Below are positions 16,489-23,926 of a stretch of 30,402 nt of DNA, in pieces; the first letter of the stretch is position 1, and every line of letters starts with the position of its first letter. Below the pieces are notes generated by a model. That model had not been told where the DNA came from. It was given only the letters and a program-made list of their open reading frames with translations, and did no database searches. This DNA comes from a virus. The position numbers and the translations under genes are program-made. Location: IMG/VR virus record IMGVR_UViG_3300044634_001939, positions 1 to 30,402 of that record, one strand, 5' to 3'.

Positions 16489-18567
16489 TTAGTCAAGTGT
16501 TGCCATCAATGTTGCTGCAACCATAACCTCTGAAGAGTTATTTGCTGTAGTTACATTTAGGTCATACTTTGATGTTGAAGCATTCCACTCAACTGTTACA
16601 GTTGCTAGTGGTTCTGCTGATGTGTAGATTGTGCCGTATTCGACAACTGCTACTCCATTTGCACCATCGACCGTTGCAAGAACTTCTGTAACATGTGAGT
16701 GACGAGTTCCTCCAACTGATGCTGTTACACGAACAAGGTACTTCATGCTTCCCTCGCTTGTGCTTGCTGAGTGACAGGTAGCCTTTGAAGCAGTTGCGAC
16801 ATCTGTCCAAGTTGCTTCTTCACGACGAACCCATGTGATGTCAATTGACTGTGGTTGAATATTTTCGCCACTGATTGCACTAAGGGCTCTTTCATCTGTA
16901 AAGTAAAGGTTTGTACCTTCTGCAAGATCAGTTGTTGTAGAATCTGCTACACCGTTTTCGGCGGTAATAACAAGACCTGTTGGATTGCTCCAAGTAATCT
17001 CAATATTATTCTTTGTAGCATTAGTCAAAAGATCAACTGCTGAAGTCTTTGCTGCGTAATCTGTAAAGTAAAGGTTTGAGCCTTCTGGAATATCAGATGT
17101 TGTAAGGTCATCAATACGATCATTAGTTGTATTGTTAAGACCAGTAGCAAAACCTTCTGCTGCTGTCTGTGCTGCTGAAGCAGAACCTGATGCATCATAG
17201 TTTACTGCTAAACCATCTGCATAAGTCTTTGCATCTGCTTCTGCTGTATCTGCATATAATTCATAAGCAGTTGTTATTGCAATCTCACGAAGATCTGTGT
17301 ATGCCTTAGCATCGTCTTCTGCTGTGTTAGCATAACCCTGTGCTGCTGTATCAAGATTTGAAATCTCTGTATCAACATAGTTCTTGTTTGCTGCATCGCC
17401 TGAGTTTGTTGGTGCTGCAAGGCTTGTTACCTTACTTGTTCCACCAAAGTCAAGGTTGCCAGACATACTGTCGCCAGCCTTTGCTACCTTTTCACCAATT
17501 GATGCTGTAACTGTTCCAATAAAGTCTTCGTCATCACCAATTGCTTGTGCCAACTCGTTAAGAGTGTCAAGAAGTTCAGGTGCTGCACCAATTAGGTTTG
17601 ATACTGCTGTATCAACATATGACTTTGTTGCTGCATCCTGGTTTGCTGAAGGATTCAAAAGACCTGAAACCTTATATCCACCAGCAGCAAGGTCGCTACC
17701 AAGTGTCTTATTAGAAAGTGTCTGTGTGTCTGTTGTTCCAACGATATTTCCAGTTACGCCATGAACACCAGTTGTTGCTTGTTCGTGTGTTGACAAATCT
17801 GATGCAACATCTCCTGCTACACCATCTGCGTATCCCTTAGTTGCAATTTCATTTTCTGCTGCAACTGTTCCAATGTATGAACCACCATCTGCTGTAAGAA
17901 CAATGTCTGCATCTTCTGAGATTACATAAACACTAGCATTTGTTGCTACTGCCTTAAGATTAAGGTCTCCGTAGTTGGCCTGAACATTAAATACGTGGCT
18001 TCCAGCCTGTACTTCAATTTCTGCTTCATTATTAACTGTTACACCATCTGTAAAGTAAAGTGTATCAATTATTCTCTTATTTGAAATATCTTGTGTGTCA
18101 GTTGTTCCAACTACTGAACCAGTTACTCCGTGTACTCCTGAAGTTAGGTTCTCGTGATCTGTAAGATCTTGTGCTACATTTCCTGCTTCTGTTGCTGCAG
18201 TTCCTGCTGCATCGTATGCAGCGTTAGTTGCATCAAGTGCTCTTTGGTTTGTGAAATATAGTCTTGAACCTTCAGCAAGATCGTCTGTATCGTGGTTTGA
18301 AATATCTGATACTTGACCAGTTACATCACCTGTTACATTACCAGTAATATTTGCCGTAATTATGCCTGCAGCAAAGTTACCGTTAGCATCACGCTTTACA
18401 ACTGTGTTTGGTGTGTTAGCAGATGTTGCTGTACCACCAATAAGACCAACGATGTAATCTTGGTCTGCTTGCTTCTTTGTAAGAATGTCTAAACCATTGA
18501 TTGTACCTGTTGTACCTTCAACGACGAGACCACTCTTAATCTTAAAATCTTTATTTACTGTTGCCAT
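16489..18567 (-). CDS. Long tail fibre, 692 aa
   Basis: Starts MATVNKDFKIKSGLVV, then LTKKQADQDYIVG. Repeats include TKSYVDTAVSNL/NKNYVDTEISNL units, YFTNQRAL/YFTDERAL units (DLAEGxxLYFTD, four copies) and VHGVTGxxVGTTDTQ units. These are usual in fibres of marine and freshwater phages. The C-terminal about 110 residues (from MKYLVRVTASVGG to the end) resemble the C-terminal domain of the 148-aa gene upstream, including an EYGTI strand. AAGGAG lies 11 bases before the ATG. Receptor binding or fibre shaft is the likely role. Confidence 0.9.
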   Translation of the reverse strand: MATVNKDFKIKSGLVVEGTTGTINGLDILTKKQADQDYIVGLIGGTATSANTPNTVVKRDANGNFAAGIITANITGNVTGDVTGQVSDISNHDTDDLAEGSRLYFTNQRALDATNAAYDAAGTAATEAGNVAQDLTDHENLTSGVHGVTGSVVGTTDTQDISNKRIIDTLYFTDGVTVNNEAEIEVQAGSHVFNVQANYGDLNLKAVATNASVYVISEDADIVLTADGGSYIGTVAAENEIATKGYADGVAGDVASDLSTHEQATTGVHGVTGNIVGTTDTQTLSNKTLGSDLAAGGYKVSGLLNPSANQDAATKSYVDTAVSNLIGAAPELLDTLNELAQAIGDDEDFIGTVTASIGEKVAKAGDSMSGNLDFGGTSKVTSLAAPTNSGDAANKNYVDTEISNLDTAAQGYANTAEDDAKAYTDLREIAITTAYELYADTAEADAKTYADGLAVNYDASGSASAAQTAAEGFATGLNNTTNDRIDDLTTSDIPEGSNLYFTDYAAKTSAVDLLTNATKNNIEITWSNPTGLVITAENGVADSTTTDLAEGTNLYFTDERALSAISGENIQPQSIDITWVRREEATWTDVATASKATCHSASTSEGSMKYLVRVTASVGGTRHSHVTEVLATVDGANGVAVVEYGTIYTSAEPLATVTVEWNASTSKYDLNVTTANNSSEVMVAATLMATLD

Positions 18568-18584
18568 TTTTTATATCTCCTTAG

Positions 18585-19031
18585 TTATGCCTTAAGTCCA
18601 ATTCGTGCGTAACGAACTGTGACTGGCTTGATCGCATTATCTGGAGTGACTGTTAGGGCCACGGTATTTCCAGTGCGAGAGACATTAATGGTGCCAATAT
18701 TCCCATCATTGTCGATTGTTCCGTATTCGCTGACACTTACATTTGTACCGTCAACGAGAATTGTTAGTTCGGTTGCATAGAACTTGTTGTCCCCTGCTGT
18801 GGTCTTTGATATTGAAACAATATACTTAACCATACGCCAAACTGTAGCATCAAAGTTATCAATAACAGTTACGTTCTCAATACCGTTGATTGTGTTTTCA
18901 TTGTTACCTGCTGAGCCAAGGTCTGTTGCCTGTGCTGCGACGGTATCAATTAAATCTTCATAATTTTCTTGAGTAGGTCTATCACCTGTTTGAAATAGAC
19001 TTTTAACTGATGGAATTGATATTTTAGCCAT
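18585..19031 (-). CDS. Small fibre-associated beta protein
   Basis: 148 aa. The N-terminal SLFQTGDRPTQENYEDLID resembles the start of many phage tail or fibre proteins. The C-terminal half (MVKYIVSISKTTAGDNKFYA, then SEYGTIDNDGNIGTINVSR) is a beta-sandwich shared with the end of the 692-aa fibre. The ATG at 19031 is six bases downstream of TGA-TATAAT and has no ribosome site, so the message should be leaderless. It heads the group of fibre genes down to 12475. Confidence 0.82.
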   Translation of the reverse strand: MAKISIPSVKSLFQTGDRPTQENYEDLIDTVAAQATDLGSAGNNENTINGIENVTVIDNFDATVWRMVKYIVSISKTTAGDNKFYATELTILVDGTNVSVSEYGTIDNDGNIGTINVSRTGNTVALTVTPDNAIKPVTVRYARIGLKA

Positions 19032-19037
19032 GTAGAG

Positions 19038-19046
19038 ATTATATCA
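19038..19046 (-). promoter_or_regulatory. Leaderless promoter of the fibre operon
   Basis: TGA-TATAAT on the minus strand, six bases before the ATG at 19031. Confidence 0.7.
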
Positions 19047-19064
19047 TCCCTTTTAATAATACTA

Positions 19065-19289
19065 TTAGAGAATATAGTTGCTATAGCCAATAACTTGCAG
19101 AGGAATTGCTGGGGTATTTCCCAAACCAATAGCCACAATTTGAATGGCTGTAAACTTAACTCTAAAAGGCAAAACCTCAGTTATAACTGTTTTTCTTGTA
19201 AAGTCTTCTATCTTAACTTCTGAATAATCTATTGGAAAGATTCGCTCTGTCTTATTTTGTAGGTCATCAAGAATTACTGATGTTGCCAT
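19065..19289 (-). CDS. Small unknown structural-region protein, 74 aa
   Basis: Not recognised. The ATG overlaps the upstream stop as TAATG, so translation is likely coupled to the 136-aa gene. The chain is beta-like and hydrophobic in its second half (VKFTAIQIVAIGLGN). No Cys and no clear signal peptide. By position it is a minor tail or baseplate component. Confidence 0.65.
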   Translation of the reverse strand: MATSVILDDLQNKTERIFPIDYSEVKIEDFTRKTVITEVLPFRVKFTAIQIVAIGLGNTPAIPLQVIGYSNYIL

Positions 19290-19699
19290 TAATCTGTTAC
19301 ATCTTCAAGAATTCTCATGCTACCCTGAGCAACTGTCCAAACTCTTGTTGGGTCTGAGACTTGAATATCAAAGATGTCTCCTGTTTGTAAGACATTAGAT
19401 TCTTCTGCTGTAAGCCAAACTGTAAACTCTCCAACAAGGTCGTCTTCATCTGCAACTGGATGTAAAGCCATTATTGTTGTAGCATCATCTGTAATTACTC
19501 CAGGAGTTGAAGTGGGTCTTTTAATCTTCATTGCAATATCCCATTCAGATTCAGGACCTTTTAAGATCAAAGGCTCTTTGGCATCGTCTGTTACATAAAC
19601 CTTGAATCCAGATGTATCTCCACGAACTACAGTCCAAATAACTGTTGGTGGTGGATTACCTATATTATATAATGATTGAGATCCTCTTAAAGTTGCCAT
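19289..19699 (-). CDS. Baseplate-upper-protein-like domain protein
   Basis: 136 aa with the TVVRGDTSGFKVYV motif near its start, then a beta-rich body (DDLVGEFTVWLTAEESN; FDIQVSDPTRVWTVAQG). The RGDT entry and strand order recall the N-terminal domain of BppU-type baseplate proteins. Related proteins lie at 29904-30284 and 28431-29060. The ATG is six bases from TGA-TATAAT, so the message should be leaderless. The TGA of that promoter is also the stop codon of the upstream gene. Confidence 0.75.
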   Translation of the reverse strand: MATLRGSQSLYNIGNPPPTVIWTVVRGDTSGFKVYVTDDAKEPLILKGPESEWDIAMKIKRPTSTPGVITDDATTIMALHPVADEDDLVGEFTVWLTAEESNVLQTGDIFDIQVSDPTRVWTVAQGSMRILEDVTD

Positions 19700-19705
19700 T
19701 TGTTT

Positions 19706-19714
19706 ATTATATCA
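19706..19714 (-). promoter_or_regulatory. Leaderless promoter with an embedded stop codon
   Basis: TGA-TATAAT on the minus strand, six bases before the ATG at 19699. The TGA is the termination codon of the 174-aa gene. Confidence 0.7.
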
Positions 19715-20236
19715 CGACAAACCGTCTCTGAGTGCTCCCCAGGTACCGTTTCCTTTTGCCTCTACAATCACTATCCCATTAACATTGTCTGCAACAGCAC
19801 AAATTCCAACTGCTGCTGATCCGCCTGACGGTCTAACATTTGTTAGTCCTCCAGATGTTCCTACATAAAGTGTTTGTCCTGCAGCAAAGCCTGAAGTGTT
19901 TAAGCCTTCCATAACCCCAGCAACTACAACTATTCCGTCTGAGTTGTTTGCTGTATTATTTTTTAGTAATCCCAATATTGGGGCAGTTGTTGATGGAAGG
20001 GCTTTTGCAATTGTAACCTTGCCATTTATTTTCCCGTTTGTTGCGTAAACTGGGACTCCTGCATTAATTGTTGCTCCGCTATTATTATTTATATCAATCT
20101 GAAAATATGACACACCATATGCTGGAAGAATTGCATCAAGGGATTCTGCTAATTTCTTAAAATCTCCATGCACATTTACAGGAGAGTTTTCAAGGGGATA
20201 TTTAACTCCAGTGGCAGAAAAATCATATGTAGTCAT
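19712..20236 (-). CDS. Tail-fibre-like or decoration protein, 174 aa
   Basis: Start taken at the ATG at 20236 (MTTYDFSATGVKYPLE); a GTG-started frame from 20254 would run through the promoter box. The body is a series of glycine-rich beta strands (NNSGATINAGVPVYATNGK; GIVVVAGVMEGLNTSGFAAG; LYVGTSGGLTN), a layout often seen in phage virion surface proteins. No signal peptide or catalytic motif. It follows an oxygenase gene and begins the structural run. Confidence 0.75.
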   Translation of the reverse strand: MTTYDFSATGVKYPLENSPVNVHGDFKKLAESLDAILPAYGVSYFQIDINNNSGATINAGVPVYATNGKINGKVTIAKALPSTTAPILGLLKNNTANNSDGIVVVAGVMEGLNTSGFAAGQTLYVGTSGGLTNVRPSGGSAAVGICAVADNVNGIVIVEAKGNGTWGALRDGLS

Positions 20237-20245
20237 AGTAAAATT

Positions 20246-20253
20246 ATTATACA
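20246..20253 (-). promoter_or_regulatory. Near-leaderless promoter of the 174-aa gene
   Basis: TG-TATAAT on the minus strand, nine bases before the ATG at 20236, implying a leader of about three bases. Confidence 0.55.
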
Positions 20254-20272
20254 CCCAGATTTGATGGCTTTG

Positions 20273-20869
20273 TCATCGTAGCCAACTGACTACAGAGTAT
20301 CTTATTCCCTCTGTTACTGGAATGACTGAGTGGTTATATACATAGTTTGATGGAAATATTAAAAACTCGTTTGCTACTGGCTTGTAGGTTATGTCAAATC
20401 TTGGAAATGTAATTTCTCCACCAGAGTAGTTATCGTTTAAATAATAGACAGTAGAGATTCTTCTATGGTACTTATGGTTATCATCTATATGGTTAACTAC
20501 CTTTTGTCCTGGACCATACTTTAAAATACCATAAGAATCGTGCCATTCTGTGCCTATATTATATTCTTTTTTGTAGTCTAACTCTAAATCTTTAAATCCC
20601 AACAAAAAAGTGTTTGATAGTTTTGCTTTAAATTCATAGTACTCATGCATGGTATTGTTAACAATATGATCTTGATACTCAATATACAAAGAATCGGTAT
20701 CTCTTATAGTCTTTTCTGGAACATCTTGTCCGTTTATTATTGCCGTTGCTGGATACCAGGCATCAAAGTTTTTAGATACGCCCTTTTCAATTTCATCTAT
20801 AAGAGACTCATGATCATCTATTACGTCTGAATATATTACAATTCCTGGTGCTAGTGTTCTTTTTTTCAT
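20273..20869 (-). CDS. 2OG-Fe(II) oxygenase, prolyl 4-hydroxylase-like (8)
   Basis: 198 aa from the ATG at 20869, which sits in a TAATG overlap with the zinc-ribbon gene and follows AGGAAA; the longer frame from 20944 would run through the upstream gene. Ligands: H127-I-D129, H180 and R190. Core: STVYYLNDNYSGGEITF, FLIFPSNYVYNHSVIPV. Its approach to the HxD motif (GILKYGPGQ) is close to the 227- and 235-aa oxygenases. It is last in the operon WDG protein, zinc ribbon, oxygenase. Confidence 0.9.
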   Translation of the reverse strand: MKKRTLAPGIVIYSDVIDDHESLIDEIEKGVSKNFDAWYPATAIINGQDVPEKTIRDTDSLYIEYQDHIVNNTMHEYYEFKAKLSNTFLLGFKDLELDYKKEYNIGTEWHDSYGILKYGPGQKVVNHIDDNHKYHRRISTVYYLNDNYSGGEITFPRFDITYKPVANEFLIFPSNYVYNHSVIPVTEGIRYSVVSWLR

Positions 20870-21096
20870 TACCATTTTCCTAACGGGCAAGTTGCCTTTT
20901 CTAGTTTTGACTTTAAACTCATTATACACCCACATTTTTTGCACTGATTTGTTGTTTTAATAAATTCTGGACATACATGACAAATAGAAAGCCTTTGAAT
21001 AGATATGCTCTCGTCTTGTACATATTGGTTTGGATCCAGTAAATGCCATGGCCTTGTTTCTCCTAAAGACGACTTCCACTCTTCCCACTTTGACAT
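20869..21096 (-). CDS. Six-cysteine zinc-ribbon-like small protein (1)
   Basis: 75 aa. Cysteines at 39, 42, 52, 55, 57 and 70 form CHVC...QCKKCGC...TCPLGKW, a zinc-ribbon-like knuckle pair ending in GKW at the C-terminus. The N-terminal 35 residues are polar with WHLLDPNQY. The same Cys pattern and end occur in the 81-aa protein at 25543-25788 (DUF6171-like by appearance, name not certain). In both places the next gene is a 2OG-Fe(II) oxygenase, here joined by TAATG. A metal-binding partner or specificity factor is a reasonable inference. Confidence 0.8.
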   Translation of the reverse strand: MSKWEEWKSSLGETRPWHLLDPNQYVQDESISIQRLSICHVCPEFIKTTNQCKKCGCIMSLKSKLEKATCPLGKW

Positions 21097-21101
21097 TAGT
21101 T

Positions 21102-21560
21102 TTAGGACCTACCTGTTTTAATTATGTTTGTTCCGTCCCAAACATCTCCAGGATTTGCTGTCTGTCCTTCTGGTATATTAATCACAGTTGTTTCACTTTC
21201 AAAAATTGCCTGAAGTAGGCTATCAAACTCTGTTCCTGTGTCTCCAAACTGCAAAAGTACAATAACGTCATTACATAGGTATGCATAGATACTTAATGGT
21301 GTGTCTTCTGTTATTTTTTCAAAAACCTCTCCAGCACCTGATTTTATTTTTCCAATTTCGCCACCTGAAAAATTTTTACCATCCCAAACAGCACCACTTT
21401 TGGCAAAGGATTTATATTCTGTTACATTTTTTCCAATTATTGGCATCCCGCTTTTAATTGCAGCCTGAAGTCTTTCTTCTCTTTCAATAAACGGAATAGT
21501 AGGAAGTGTCTTCCAAACATCCCAAGTATTTTGACTATTTTTTACTACAAGTGCATACAT
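21102..21560 (-). CDS. WDG-motif phage protein, paralogue of the 11954-12391 product
   Basis: 152 aa from the ATG at 21560, which follows AAGGGG by six bases; a longer GTG frame from 21590 runs through the promoter. MYALVVKNSQNTWDVWKTL and KSGAVWDGKNFSGG match the paralogue near 12 kb, and a final DVWDGTNIIK repeats the WDG motif. Not a family I can name. It heads the operon with the zinc-ribbon protein and an oxygenase, divergent from the lysozyme-like gene. Confidence 0.78.
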   Translation of the reverse strand: MYALVVKNSQNTWDVWKTLPTIPFIEREERLQAAIKSGMPIIGKNVTEYKSFAKSGAVWDGKNFSGGEIGKIKSGAGEVFEKITEDTPLSIYAYLCNDVIVLLQFGDTGTEFDSLLQAIFESETTVINIPEGQTANPGDVWDGTNIIKTGRS

Positions 21561-21580
21561 AGATTTCCCCTTATATTCTA

Positions 21581-21589
21581 ATTTTATCA
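21581..21589 (-). promoter_or_regulatory. Extended -10 promoter of the WDG/zinc-ribbon/oxygenase operon
   Basis: TGA-TAAAAT on the minus strand, with the ribosome site AAGGGG and ATG 14-21 bases further on. Confidence 0.5.
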
Positions 21590-21614
21590 CATCTAAGTCA
21601 GATTATGCTCAAAT

Positions 21615-21644
21615 TTGACTTTTGGCTTAAAATTATGTTATACT
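21615..21644 (+). promoter_or_regulatory. Sigma70-type promoter of the lysozyme-like gene
   Basis: TTGACT (21615-21620), an 18-base spacer and TGT-TATACT (hexamer 21639-21644). The start point should fall near 21651. This is the only plus-strand promoter seen. Confidence 0.65.
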
Positions 21645-21670
21645 TGGTAGTAACACCTACCAAGGTGTTA
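21643..21670 (+). promoter_or_regulatory. Two overlapping, mutually exclusive palindromes before the lysozyme-like gene
   Basis: CTTGGTAG-TAACAC-CTACCAAG (21643-21664) and TAACACCT-ACCA-AGGTGTTA (21651-21670) are both perfect 8-bp inverted repeats sharing bases. The first overlaps the -10 end and start point, fitting an operator; the second would lie at the 5' end of the RNA and is followed by TTGTTTT, fitting a leader hairpin or attenuator. Confidence 0.55.
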
Positions 21671-21691
21671 TTGTTTTCTAAGGAGGAAACT

Positions 21692-22255
21692 ATGATTAAA
21701 TTTATCGAAAGAAACAAAGAGATCATTAGCACACTCAGTATCGTAGCACTAGTAACGGTTTTGTCAAACTCTGCTAATGCTATTTCAGATCTTGATACAA
21801 AGAACAATCTTAGCCTTGAACAGGCTCAGACATCAGACACAACCTCGAAAGAGGTTTTTTTGGTTTCTAAGGAAAAAATGTTGGAGAGTTTTGCAAACAA
21901 GACATCTCTTACTGACTTAGAACTAAAGAAAATGCTATCCCTGGTTGGATTTAAGGGCCAGAACCTTGTTGAGGCTTGGGCTGTAGCAAAGAAAGAGTCT
22001 AATGGTCGCCCATTGGCTTTTAACGGAAACGAAAGCACTGGAGACTCCTCATACGGAATATTCCAAATCAATATGATTGACTCTCTTGGTCCTGATCGTA
22101 GAGACAAGTTTGAGTTATCTGCAAATGCTGAACTTTTTAACCCAGTTTTAAATGCACAAATTGCACACCATATGACTGATGGTGGAGAAAACTGGACTGC
22201 CTGGAAAGGCATTACTCCAAGAACTAAGTTCTGGATGTCTAAATTCCCTAAGTAG
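21692..22255 (+). CDS. Secreted lysozyme/transglycosylase-like protein
   Basis: 187 aa from the ATG at 21692, five bases after AAGGAGG; the frame upstream to 21605 has no such site and crosses the promoter. Residues 1-30 are a signal peptide (Lys/Arg-containing start, IISTLSIVALVTVL core, likely cut after SANA). About residues 90-185 resemble a lysozyme-type fold: AWAVAKKESNGRPLAFN with candidate catalytic E102, STGDSSYGIFQINM, then AQIAHHM and NWTAWKG. It should cut peptidoglycan outside the membrane. A lysis role is likely, but infection entry or a host-derived protein are alternatives. It is the only plus-strand gene, convergent with the epimerase gene with one base between their stops. 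Confidence 0.85.
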   Translation: MIKFIERNKEIISTLSIVALVTVLSNSANAISDLDTKNNLSLEQAQTSDTTSKEVFLVSKEKMLESFANKTSLTDLELKKMLSLVGFKGQNLVEAWAVAKKESNGRPLAFNGNESTGDSSYGIFQINMIDSLGPDRRDKFELSANAELFNPVLNAQIAHHMTDGGENWTAWKGITPRTKFWMSKFPK

Positions 22256-22256
22256 A

Positions 22257-23288
22257 TTAGTGCTGGGGCTTTTCTGTTTGACCCTTAATCCATAGATAGG
22301 TTTTTTCAATTCCTTCTTTTAAGGTCATAGAATAGTCCCAGCCTAATTCTTTTCTTACTAAATCATTCTGAGAGTTTCTTCCTCTAACCCCTAAAGGTCC
22401 TGGGATGTGCATCTTACTTAAAGTCTTTCCTTCAACGCTACAGGCAATATCAACTAACTGATTTATAGTAACCATTTCTTCAGACCCAATATTAACTGGT
22501 CCAGTAAAGTCTGACTTCATAAGCCTTCTTGTTGCCTCTATGCATTCGTCTATATATAGGAATGAACGGGTTTGTTCTCCATCCCCCCAAATTTCTATAA
22601 AGCCATCTGACTGTATAACTTTTCGACACATTGCTGCAGGAGCCTTTTCTTTTCCACCATCCCAAGTTCCTTCTGGTCCATAGATGTTGTGATATCTTGC
22701 AATTGCTACTGGGATCTTATTATTTCTATTAAATGCTAAAAACATTCTCTCACTAAATAGTTTTTCCCACCCATACTCGCTGTCAGGGTCTGCAGGGTAT
22801 GCGTCAGACTCCTTAAGTCCAGGGTTATTTACATCTAACTGCTTATGGTCAGGATACATACAGGCAGAACTTGAATAAAAAATCTTTGTCTTGTTAATAT
22901 CATATTTAGCATTTAATCTTGATTGTGCCCTAAGAAGATTAAGATTTATCAAAGCAGAGTTTTCCATAATTTGAGAATCATTATCTCCAGTAAAGATATA
23001 TCCAGCACCACCCATGTCTGCTGCAAATTGATATATCTCATCAAAAGAAGTTATAACACGATATGGAACTTCATGATAAAAGTTTCCCTGATATCCTTTA
23101 AATTGAATTACTTTTTCAACATTTTCATATACAGATAAATCTCTTTCTATAAATTCATCTGCTTGTGTTTCAGAAAAGTCTGGATGTTTTAAATCAACAC
23201 CACGAACCCAATATCCTTCTGACTTTAAACGCTTTACCATATGACTTCCAATAAAACCGCCTGCCCCTAATACAAGTGCTGTTTTCAT
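22257..23288 (-). CDS. GDP-mannose 3,5-epimerase-like NAD-dependent epimerase
   Basis: 343 aa from the ATG at 23288 (TGATG overlap, AGGAGA eight bases before). Extended short-chain dehydrogenase fold: GAGGFIG (8-14) for NAD, AADMGG at 89-94, SSACMYP with C143, Y172-GWE-K176, FLYIDECI, and HIPGPLGVRGRN. C143, Y172, K176, K215 and R304 match the residues of plant GDP-mannose 3,5-epimerase with a constant offset of two, including the KGGREKAPAA-like and RGRN segments. That enzyme makes GDP-L-galactose and GDP-L-gulose. A roughly 25-residue insertion near 60-85 is unusual. It closes the operon that carries a glycosyltransferase and a methyltransferase. Confidence 0.88.
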   Translation of the reverse strand: MKTALVLGAGGFIGSHMVKRLKSEGYWVRGVDLKHPDFSETQADEFIERDLSVYENVEKVIQFKGYQGNFYHEVPYRVITSFDEIYQFAADMGGAGYIFTGDNDSQIMENSALINLNLLRAQSRLNAKYDINKTKIFYSSSACMYPDHKQLDVNNPGLKESDAYPADPDSEYGWEKLFSERMFLAFNRNNKIPVAIARYHNIYGPEGTWDGGKEKAPAAMCRKVIQSDGFIEIWGDGEQTRSFLYIDECIEATRRLMKSDFTGPVNIGSEEMVTINQLVDIACSVEGKTLSKMHIPGPLGVRGRNSQNDLVRKELGWDYSMTLKEGIEKTYLWIKGQTEKPQH

Positions 23289-23926
23289 CACAATTGTCTC
23301 CTTTTAATTAGTGTCTCTTTCTTTATAAAAAGAGCGTCCCCCCACATTGTACTTCCAATAATAACATACACTGGATAAAAGCCAAAAGGTGCTAAAAATT
23401 CTGACAGGTCGTTAATGCTGCAGTCATTCTTATAAAGACCACCTAGGGCAACCTCAAGCCATAAAGCATCTGCATCTTTGAAAGTCTCAATGCCACCAGA
23501 CAAGACTTTTAGTTCAGCACCCTGGACATCCATTACAACTAGATCAAACTTTCCTAGAGATAATGAGTCCAAAGTTTTTGTTTTTATTTTTATAGGCTGA
23601 GAATCAAATTTAACATCTGGATGCTCTGTCAAATGTAATCCTGGCTCCAATAGGCTAGAACTCATCTTATCATTGCTCGATACCCAAAAATCTACCTCAA
23701 CATCCTGAGTATCTGAAACTAAAGCCTCTATTGCTTTCCAGTTTGGTTCACAAACAAGATACTCTTCCAATCTTTTGTATACTGTTGGGTCTGCTTCAAT
23801 AAAAATTCCACTAGTTATTCCGATATCTTTGTACATTGACAGTTCCTGACCAATATGTGCTCCAACATGAATAACACTTTTTGGTTTTAGCCCATGTATT
23901 CCTAAAACTTGCGCTATATTGTACAT
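23288..23926 (-). CDS. FkbM-family SAM-dependent methyltransferase
   Basis: 212 aa from the ATG at 23926, preceded by GGGAGGAG; the longer frame from 23956 has less support. It overlaps the glycosyltransferase gene by 13 bases. Visible FkbM features: SVIHVGAHIGQE (SAM-binding loop, 17-28), FIEADP (42-47), SSSLLEP, KTLDSL and DLVVMDVQGAELKVLSGG (128-145). FkbM enzymes O-methylate small molecules and sugars. Next to an epimerase and a glycosyltransferase, O-methylation of a transferred sugar is the simplest inference. Confidence 0.9.
   Translation of the reverse strand: MYNIAQVLGIHGLKPKSVIHVGAHIGQELSMYKDIGITSGIFIEADPTVYKRLEEYLVCEPNWKAIEALVSDTQDVEVDFWVSSNDKMSSSLLEPGLHLTEHPDVKFDSQPIKIKTKTLDSLSLGKFDLVVMDVQGAELKVLSGGIETFKDADALWLEVALGGLYKNDCSINDLSEFLAPFGFYPVYVIIGSTMWGDALFIKKETLIKRRQL

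Noticed and set aside
13744-18000. Plus-strand frames opposite the large fibres
   Set aside because: They are shadows of the repeat-rich fibre genes, without ribosome sites or recognisable domains.
20926-20931. TATAAT inside the first zinc-ribbon gene
   Set aside because: It encodes part of the CGCIM stretch, and no start codon lies at the six-base leaderless spacing.
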